A stretch of 64,000 nucleotides of DNA from an uncultured bacterium (GTDB lineage Bacteria > Verrucomicrobiota > Kiritimatiellia > RFP12 > UBA1067): contig CADCGZ010000012.1 of the NCBI GenBank assembly GCA_902801025.1, forward strand, positions 37,175 through 101,174, written 5' to 3'. The notes under the pieces were generated by a model that worked only from the letters and a program-made list of their open reading frames with translations, was not told the origin of the DNA and ran no database searches. The translations under genes were made by a program, and so were the position numbers. The first letter of the stretch is position 1. Each line of letters opens with the position of its first letter. Positions 58,810 through 64,000 of this stretch are shown here, in pieces.

Positions 58810-59613
58810 ATGGCCGCTGTAGGTGCGTTCGCGGTTGAGTCTGCGAATATCGTCGGCTATATGACTTCAGGATCGCCGTACTCCGGCACGTTCTCGCGCG
58901 GCGGCATGTTCATCGGCGTCAACAGTGATTACTGCGACATCCAGTCAATCATCCCGCAGTTCCCTGCTGACGCAACCGACGCTCCTCTTGACGGTGCATA
59001 CGTCATTCAGGAGCTAGACGACTATGGCGCGTTCGTTCAGGACTACTTCTGGCTTCTGGAGGGATCGCTCGATGCGACGGATGGCAAGGCTGGTTGGTAT
59101 ACTCGTGACGCTAATATGGTTTACACCAAGGCTGTCCGCACATTTGAGCGCGGCGAGGGCTTTATCTTTGCGGCTCCCTATTACGAGGACTCCGATGGCA
59201 ACGAGCTTCCTGTAGACTATCAGATTGCCGGCGAAGTCAAGACGGACGCAAAAGCTGTGCCTTATGAGTACTCTGGAACTTGGAGCCGTGCTAACTATCG
59301 CCCGATTGAAATGTCCATCCAGAAGATAGTCCCTGTATTCCCGAAGGATGCTACAGACGCTCCACTTGATGGTGCTTTCGTTCTTCAGGAACTTGATGAC
59401 TATGGCGCGTTCGTTCAGGATTACTTCTGGCTTCTGGAGGGATCGCTTGACGCAACGAATGGCGAGGCTGGGTGGTATACTCGTGATGCTAACATGGTCT
59501 ATACCAAGTCCGACCGCGTTTTTGCTCCAGGTGAAGGATTTATCCTTGCGGCTCCTTACTACGAAGATGCTGACGGCAACGAGCTTGGAAGCTCGCTTCA
59601 GTTCATGGAGTAA
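58810..59613 (+). CDS. VGY-type surface protein lacking the normal 5' end
   Basis: 267 residues from ATG 58810. It begins MAAVGAFAVESANIVGY: the AVGAFAVES part looks like the last third of a signal peptide, but its basic and hydrophobic start is missing. No promoter or ribosome site precedes it; the upstream DNA is the minisatellite region. The body is a direct duplication: a 378-bp (126-residue) unit at ~58937-59300 repeats at ~59315-59613, each with DATDAPLDGA, ELDDYGAFVQDYFWLLEGS and GWYTRDANMVYTK. Probably a 5'-truncated or silent surface-protein copy. Similar VGY sequence ends the window. Confidence 0.7.
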   Translation: MAAVGAFAVESANIVGYMTSGSPYSGTFSRGGMFIGVNSDYCDIQSIIPQFPADATDAPLDGAYVIQELDDYGAFVQDYFWLLEGSLDATDGKAGWYTRDANMVYTKAVRTFERGEGFIFAAPYYEDSDGNELPVDYQIAGEVKTDAKAVPYEYSGTWSRANYRPIEMSIQKIVPVFPKDATDAPLDGAFVLQELDDYGAFVQDYFWLLEGSLDATNGEAGWYTRDANMVYTKSDRVFAPGEGFILAAPYYEDADGNELGSSLQFME

Positions 59614-59676
59614 TGATGATAGAATTTTGTGCGCGGCAAAGGGTCGTGCGCAGAAGCAACGAAAAAGGAATAAACA

Positions 59677-60255
59677 ATGAAAAAACTAGCAATAGCTATT
59701 GTGGCAGTTGCTGTTGCTGCTGCTTCGCAGGCGGCAACAGTGAACTGGGGGGTTACTGGCGTTTACGGCAAAGATGGTAATCTGTTGTCGGGCGGTGTAG
59801 CCTATGTGTTTAACAACAAGAATAGTGGGTACGCAAATCCGGCCGCACTGAAGGCTGCAATAGAAGCAGCAGCTGATGTGGCGGCAATTAACGCTATTCT
59901 CGCCAATGCAGACCCTGTGCTTGGTGGCGCAGTCACTGGTGGTGCCGTGAATAATAGCGTTGATTTCGCCTCTACATCTATCCCTGGGAAGACGTCTGGC
60001 GTAAATACATTCGCGGTGATTTTTGACACTGCTACTGTGACAGCAGATTCAAATTACTATATAACATCTGCATCTGGTAATGTGAAAACGGTTGACCCTG
60101 CAGGAACAGCAAGTTCTACTTTTACCATTGCCAATCAGACGACTGCATCTTCGGCCGCTGGCGCTTGGACTACTGCGGTTGCACCTGAGCCGACGAGCGG
60201 GCTTCTGCTCCTCCTCGGTGTCGCGGGTCTCGCACTCAAGCGCAAGCGCGCCTAA
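59677..60255 (+). CDS. PEP-CTERM sorted secreted protein
   Basis: 192 residues. Signal peptide (IAIVAVAVAAASQA), an Ala/Asn/Thr-rich body without recognised domain, and a C-terminal PEP-CTERM signal: VAPEPTSGLLLLLGVAGLALKRKRA, that is PEP, a membrane span and a basic tail. An exosortase would cleave at PEP and attach the protein to the envelope. AAGGA seven bases before the ATG; a good intrinsic terminator follows. Confidence 0.88.
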   Translation: MKKLAIAIVAVAVAAASQAATVNWGVTGVYGKDGNLLSGGVAYVFNNKNSGYANPAALKAAIEAAADVAAINAILANADPVLGGAVTGGAVNNSVDFASTSIPGKTSGVNTFAVIFDTATVTADSNYYITSASGNVKTVDPAGTASSTFTIANQTTASSAAGAWTTAVAPEPTSGLLLLLGVAGLALKRKRA

Positions 60256-60279
60256 TTGTTGACGTCGCCGACAAAACGC

Positions 60280-60314
60280 AAGCCCGTCCGAGAAATCGGG
60301 CGGGCTTTGTGTTC
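60280..60314 (+). terminator. intrinsic terminator after the PEP-CTERM gene
   Basis: AAGCCCGTCCGA pairs (one T-G) with TCGGGCGGGCTT around a GAAA loop, followed by TTTGTGTTC. Confidence 0.7.
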
Positions 60315-60329
60315 AAATAAGGAAAGACA

Positions 60330-61181
60330 ATGATTGCGCCACCTCCCAAAGCCAATGAAAAGAAAAAGCAGAAAGTGTCTGCGACATTCATTTGGAGTCT
60401 GATTCTCCTGTGTGCAGGCATAGTGTTCGCTTGTTATCTGATTTTCATGACGGGCGCTACTGAGCCAGATGAAGGGAATCCAGCCAGGAAGGAAAAAGGG
60501 CCGCAATCGTCTGGACACCCCCAGAAGACCAATATCGTCAAACCCGAAAAACCCCAGCCACCAGAGGCGTTGAGCAATTGGGACATAAGGCATCTCCCCG
60601 CTTCAGAGACGAACCGGCTGACGCAGGCCGAATATTCCTATTGGCTCATGTTCAACCCTATCGTTCCGTTTGATCCGCCTTCTCCGCATCCCAAGCCGAC
60701 AGCCCACTATAGAATTTTCAAGGACAGGGCGAACAACGATATCGCGTTCGTCATCTCAACCGAGCCGGGGACGAGAGTCCTCGGCAACCATGAGTTTGGA
60801 GAGGCATTCACAAAGCGCTTCTTGCGTTCACTTGAGACGCCTATCAAAATCGATCCTACCGACTCGCCTCACGACAAGGAGCTGAAGCAGGCGGTCATTG
60901 AAGCGAGGGAAGAGTTGAGAAAGGCATACAATAACGGAGAAGACATCGGCAAGATTATGAACGAGTCCCGCGCCGAGCTTCAGAAACTCGGCGCATACAA
61001 GGCCGAGATAGAGCGGGAGGTTGCAAAGCTCGCCGCCAAGCCTGGCGTCTCGGCTGATGACATGGAAGACCTCATTGATGCCGCCAACCTCATGCTTGAG
61101 AAGAAAGGCGTAGCACCTATAAAAGGAGCGCTGCTTTCCAGGCTTGCGTTCAAGCGCATGCTTGAGCAACAACAAAACTGA
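60330..61181 (+). CDS. single-pass membrane protein, paralogue of the 62928 gene
   Basis: 283 residues. Charged start, one span (FIWSLILLCAGIVFACYLIF, ~20-39), a Pro-rich stretch, then a domain with YRIFKDRANNDIAFVI and a coiled-coil C-terminus (IDPTDSPHDKELKQAVIEAREELRKAY). The IDPTDS...ELKQ block and predicted helix also occur in the 62928-63713 protein, so the two are paralogues. Followed after 18 bp by a secreted protein. Function unknown. Confidence 0.72.
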   Translation: MIAPPPKANEKKKQKVSATFIWSLILLCAGIVFACYLIFMTGATEPDEGNPARKEKGPQSSGHPQKTNIVKPEKPQPPEALSNWDIRHLPASETNRLTQAEYSYWLMFNPIVPFDPPSPHPKPTAHYRIFKDRANNDIAFVISTEPGTRVLGNHEFGEAFTKRFLRSLETPIKIDPTDSPHDKELKQAVIEAREELRKAYNNGEDIGKIMNESRAELQKLGAYKAEIEREVAKLAAKPGVSADDMEDLIDAANLMLEKKGVAPIKGALLSRLAFKRMLEQQQN

Positions 61182-61199
61182 TCGCACAGGAGAAGATCT

Positions 61200-61973
61200 A
61201 TGAATAAATCAAACAAGCTTACAACACTGGCCATTCTGACATCATTCTGCATTTTGCCAGCAATGAATCTTTCCGCAGGAGGCACGATAGACGGGCGCAC
61301 GGTTCGCGCCATCGTTGAGAGCGAATCCGGAGGGACGATGCAAGCCCGTCACCGCAACTCCAAAGACGTGTATTATGTCAATGCGCAGCAGCGGGTTAGC
61401 GCCGAGATACTGGAAGCCGCCCGGACGCAGATGGAGCGTTTTCTGAAAACGCCAATTGCCCACACCAACGCCGTATTCTCATTCTCGAACCCGCAGATAT
61501 TTGGCGAACTGTCCTTATATGTGATCGACGATGCGTCCATGCCAATGTCGCTCGTTGCACCAGAGGGGAGGTGGGCGTTTGTCAATGTTGCAAAGCTGGC
61601 CGAGGGACGCGGGGAGAAGCCGGCTTTTTTCGAAGCTCGCGTAAAAAAGGAAATGGCCCGCATCGGATGCGTCCTCTTGGGAGGCATTGGTTCGGCTTAC
61701 AGGCACAACCTTCTCAGCTTTGTCGCATCTGCCGATGGGCTTGACGAGTTTACCGACGATACGCTCCCTGTCGACGGACTTCAGAGATGCCAACAGTATC
61801 TCCTTCAGATGGGCGTGAAGCCTTGGCGAACCGTCTCCTACCGCAAGGCCTGTGAAGAGGGTTGGGCTCCGCAGCCAACAAATGATGTCCAGAAAGCCAT
61901 CTGGGACAAGGTCCATGCGATGCCTACCGAGCCGATCAAGATCAAGCCCGAGGAAAAGAAGACGGAGAAGTGA
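61200..61973 (+). CDS. secreted protein of unknown function
   Basis: 257 residues. Signal peptide (LAILTSFCILPAMNLSAG), a mixed alpha/beta body and a conserved-looking C-terminus (GVKPWRTVSYRKACEEGWAPQPTNDVQKAIWDKVH... PIKIKPEEKK). No catalytic motif was seen. Co-transcribed with the membrane protein upstream (18-bp gap; AGGAGA precedes the ATG), so they probably work together. Confidence 0.7.
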   Translation: MNKSNKLTTLAILTSFCILPAMNLSAGGTIDGRTVRAIVESESGGTMQARHRNSKDVYYVNAQQRVSAEILEAARTQMERFLKTPIAHTNAVFSFSNPQIFGELSLYVIDDASMPMSLVAPEGRWAFVNVAKLAEGRGEKPAFFEARVKKEMARIGCVLLGGIGSAYRHNLLSFVASADGLDEFTDDTLPVDGLQRCQQYLLQMGVKPWRTVSYRKACEEGWAPQPTNDVQKAIWDKVHAMPTEPIKIKPEEKKTEK

Positions 61974-62055
61974 TTGGCTGGCGGCGAGAACACAAACGGC
62001 ACCTTGACGGCGAAGCGTACTGTCGGCGGGTTTTTTGAGTTGAAGATTCAGATCT

Positions 62056-62742
62056 TTATGAGAGCAGCCGCGAAAGCGGACGAATGTAGTCCTTCTTCAA
62101 GTCATGCGCGTTGTGGAAGAAATAGCTTTCGGATTTCGTGAGGGGCAGCCCAAGGTCGAGCTTCTCCTTGAGGAGCGCCACTGTGCAGGCGAGGTCTGCC
62201 ACTTGAAAGAGGCGATACCGTTCCGGGGTGACGCAGGACGGGAACTCCACAGGAAAGGACGAAAAGCATTTTTTGAGAATGCTTTTAACCTGCGGCTGTC
62301 CGTTGTCGTAGTATATTTTGATCTTGTCGAAACGGCTAAGAGTGTCGCAGGAGTCATCAAAATACTTGGTCATTTTCTCGACGAGGGATTTTGCCATCAA
62401 TTCCGAAGAGCCAGCATATCGCTTGTCTATGCAAAAGCAACGCCCCCACACCGGAACACGACGTGCAAAGGCCACAAAGCAACCGAAGAGTTTTCTACGA
62501 ATCTGGATGTCTGTGTTCCTGAACGCCTCTTCTCGGCGAATCAGAGGACCGGAATGGAGGCATACGCCAGGGTGCATTATGTAGGCAAGGGCGTGTTCGA
62601 GGCGTGTGATGTCCTCTCCGATCGGAATTGCCTGGTTGTGAAAGACGCACGAAACGACGTAAAAACGGGATGGGCTGACACTCGAATCGAAACTGCCCGA
62701 TTCGTCAACGAATACGCTCAATGTCTTCCTGTCGGACGCCAT
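62056..62742 (-). CDS. DUF3800-family protein
   Basis: 228 residues. N-terminal VFVDESGSFD (the DES-G motif of DUF3800, an RNase H-like fold with acidic residues), a central FDKIKIYYDNG and QVADLACTVALL near residue 185. The role is unknown; members occur scattered in accessory regions. Its leader is unusual: promoter TGGTATAAT (62872-62864), then a structured RNA and a strong intrinsic terminator before the gene. Ribosome site weak. Confidence 0.78.
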   Translation of the reverse strand: MASDRKTLSVFVDESGSFDSSVSPSRFYVVSCVFHNQAIPIGEDITRLEHALAYIMHPGVCLHSGPLIRREEAFRNTDIQIRRKLFGCFVAFARRVPVWGRCFCIDKRYAGSSELMAKSLVEKMTKYFDDSCDTLSRFDKIKIYYDNGQPQVKSILKKCFSSFPVEFPSCVTPERYRLFQVADLACTVALLKEKLDLGLPLTKSESYFFHNAHDLKKDYIRPLSRLLS

Positions 62743-62857
62743 TCAATCTTCACTAAAAAAACGGGCGGAGATTTCTCTCCGCCAGTTCGGTGGGGACTTC
62801 CCCTTCCGGTGGGTGGCTCGGACTTGCGTCTCTGCCAGATGTTGGATTTCTCCAACG
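62743..62857 (-). ncRNA. terminated structured leader or small RNA upstream of DUF3800
   Basis: The transcript would start near 62857. Stems: GTTGGA-GAAA-TCCAAC, GAC-GCAA-GTC, GGGG-AAGT-CCCC, then the terminator. About 100 nt from start to T-tract. No known riboswitch class recognised. The layout (RNA, terminator, gene) resembles attenuators and type III toxin-antitoxin loci. Confidence 0.55.
62755..62783 (-). terminator. strong intrinsic terminator between leader RNA and DUF3800 gene
   Basis: GGCGGAGA-GAAA-TCTCCGCC, then CG and seven Ts on the minus strand; only 13 bp upstream of the DUF3800 start. Confidence 0.85.
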
Positions 62858-62863
62858 CCGGAA

Positions 62864-62872
62864 ATTATACCA
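62864..62872 (-). promoter_or_regulatory. extended -10 TGGTATAAT of the DUF3800 leader
   Basis: With TTTACG 18 bp upstream (62893-62888) as a possible -35. Divergent from the 62928 gene. Confidence 0.65.
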
Positions 62873-62927
62873 CATTTCTTGTCGCGGCGTAAAGGGGTCG
62901 GCGAAAAACTTAAAGAAAATCATTGCG

Positions 62928-63713
62928 ATGAAATACACCTACGCATACAAGACGAGCGACGGGGCGCGGCACGAGGCGGCGATGGAGGCCGAGAGCCGCG
63001 AGGCCGTGTTTGCGGCGTTGCGGGCGCGTGGGATAAAGGCGATCAAGGTCGTCGCGGCAGACGGCTCTAAGGCGAACGGAGAGGTGAGGGGCGCGAAGGT
63101 TGCAAAGACCGCGATGGAAATCGTCGGATTCACGGCGGTTGCGTCGGTCCTCGTGCTCTCCTTTGCGCTCTATGCGTTCTTTGCGGCCAAGAAAACTTCC
63201 GAGTCGGCAATCATATCTACTCCGCGCCACCAGATCTATGGCGACCCGGCGACGATGGAGGGGCTGGAACGCGGCGATTTCGCGGCACATCTGCCGCGCG
63301 TCGGCGACCAGATGCTCGCGGTCTTTGCGCAGCCCGGCAAGCTTATGTGCGCCCGTGGCGCGAACCCCAGGCGGATAGACGACAAGAGCCATGCGGCTTT
63401 CGAGGCATACGCGAAGAGCGACCTTGCCGTGGAAAACGACATCTCCATCGACCCCACCGAATCACGCGAAATCACGGAACTCAAGCAGATCATCAACGGT
63501 ATGCGCGAGGAGATGCGCGAGTACCTCGCCAATGGCAACGGCACCCCCCGCTCTTTTTGGCGGAGGCTCAACGAACGTACCGCACAGGAGATTCAGATAT
63601 ACGAGCGCACGCGCCGCGAACTGGAAAAAGAAACCTCCGAAGAGGTCTGGGAGCAGAAGAACGATGCCTTGCGTCGGTTGGGGCTCCGCACGATTCCCAA
63701 CCCCAGCGAGTAG
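62928..63713 (+). CDS. single-pass membrane protein, paralogue of the 60330 gene
   Basis: 261 residues. N-terminal KYTYAYKTSDGARHEAAMEAESREAVFAALRARGIKAIKV is a small domain like those at the start of type II/IV secretion GspF-like and related proteins; one span (FTAVASVLVLSFALYAFFAA, ~65-84); then a segment with ISTPRHQIYGDPATMEGL and a coiled-coil C-terminus (IDPTESREITELKQIINGMREEMREYL). Related to the 60330 protein in the IDPTxS...ELKQ block. Function unknown. The start at 62928 was chosen by content; no good ribosome site. Confidence 0.7.
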   Translation: MKYTYAYKTSDGARHEAAMEAESREAVFAALRARGIKAIKVVAADGSKANGEVRGAKVAKTAMEIVGFTAVASVLVLSFALYAFFAAKKTSESAIISTPRHQIYGDPATMEGLERGDFAAHLPRVGDQMLAVFAQPGKLMCARGANPRRIDDKSHAAFEAYAKSDLAVENDISIDPTESREITELKQIINGMREEMREYLANGNGTPRSFWRRLNERTAQEIQIYERTRRELEKETSEEVWEQKNDALRRLGLRTIPNPSE

Positions 63714-63830
63714 TCGCTGACATTGCGCATTTAGCGCTGGATAAAAGCCCTTCGGAATCGTGCGGGATGACCTCTGTGGAGGCCGTTTTCTTCTTCACTT
63801 TTCTGCACTTTAACTGCACAGCAGCAGTAG

Positions 63831-64000
63831 TTTTCCTATTGCATTTCAAGCCTCACGCCAAATCCAAACGCTGTCGGCTATTCGGGGGACACCACGGGGG
63901 CGGACAACAACTTCGTGACCATCCCGTTCAATGCCGTTGGCTACAACACTTCCGACATTCAGCAGATTAAGTTGAGCGATGGCGGCATAGGCGGCATCGG
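63831..64000 (+). pseudogene. 5'-truncated VGY-type surface protein (runs off window)
   Basis: After a TAG at 63828-63830 the frame is open to the edge and reads TPNPNAVGYSGDTTGADNNFVTIP then NAVGYNTSDIQQIKLSDGG. The repeated NAVGY and SDIQ pattern resembles the 58810 gene (SANIVGY... CDIQSII). No start codon or signal peptide is present, so this is a second copy without its 5' end. Confidence 0.5.

Noticed and set aside
62743..62857. c-di-GMP-I, cobalamin or TPP riboswitch in the DUF3800 leader
   Set aside because: GACGCAAGTC recalls part of the c-di-GMP-I core, but the other conserved elements are absent; the cobalamin and TPP signatures are not present.
1..64000. CRISPR arrays
   Set aside because: All tandem repeats seen have 8-, 9- or 24/25-bp units without unique spacers.

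Overview
The window is about 64 kb of chromosome from a GC-rich Gram-negative bacterium. It most resembles a gut-type Kiritimatiellota (Verrucomicrobiota, PVC group). The reasons are very large secreted proteins built from Listeria-Bacteroides (InlB B) repeats, fibronectin III repeats and beta-helices; a PEP-CTERM exosortase substrate; many secreted glycoside hydrolases; lipoproteins and an outer-membrane barrel; and a recurrent extended -10 promoter, TGGTATAAT. This placement is inferred from gene content, with no rRNA in view. Most genes lie on the minus strand. No tRNA, rRNA, CRISPR array or reverse transcriptase was seen.

Layout. 1-15 kb: the start of an ABC-transporter ATPase (cut by the window edge), a 2,850-residue mosaic surface protein, a divergent AAA/DUF4143 ATPase, three small AT-rich genes and a second mosaic surface protein. 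15.1-15.95 kb: no genes, but a promoter-hairpin-terminator unit for a ~147-nt RNA and a large self-complementary segment. 16-19 kb: a short MurC-like ligase coupled to a secreted protein, and a beta-CASP nuclease. 19-33 kb: a carbohydrate-use locus in two minus-strand operons. One holds a PfkB kinase, a FucI-like isomerase, an IolB-like isomerase, a GH2 enzyme, an FGGY kinase and a GH31 enzyme. The other holds an FAD oxidase, an Fe-S protein, a class II aldolase and an MFS transporter. A divergent DeoR regulator flanks the first. 33-35 kb: gmd-fcl, which make GDP-L-fucose. 35-49 kb: a clan-A hydrolase, a NarL-type two-component pair, a LamG/DUF2341 surface protein with a GH16 enzyme and an esterase, an M14 carboxypeptidase and a porin. 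49-57 kb: housekeeping genes (serS, an AICAR transformylase, phosphofructokinase, a UDP-glucuronate decarboxylase, purE) with lipoproteins, a cupin, an acyl carrier protein and a NeuD-like acyltransferase. 57.5-64 kb: a lower-GC variable region with a degenerate tyrosine recombinase, a minisatellite, a surface-protein gene lacking its 5' end, a PEP-CTERM protein, two paralogous membrane proteins flanking a secreted protein and a DUF3800 gene, and a second such 5'-less gene at the edge.

How it works together. The 19-33 kb locus reads as outer hydrolysis (GH31, GH2), isomerisation, phosphorylation, aldol cleavage and oxidation of an unidentified sugar or sugar acid. DeoR is the probable controller, with in-phase direct repeats at both operon promoters. 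The 35-46 kb genes look like extracellular polysaccharide degradation. Two of these promoters share the palindrome ATATACNNNNGTATAT, the same distance upstream of the -10 box.

The most unusual signals are regulatory and repeat-based: leaderless promoters (TGGTAWAAT-N6/7-ATG) at six genes; a palindromic element whose arms differ between copies yet stay complementary and which supplies both stop codons of a convergent pair; an octamer minisatellite found both in a 5' UTR and inside a hydrolase gene; a promoter-UTR-signal-peptide cassette shared by two unrelated genes; and two promoter-plus-terminator RNA units.
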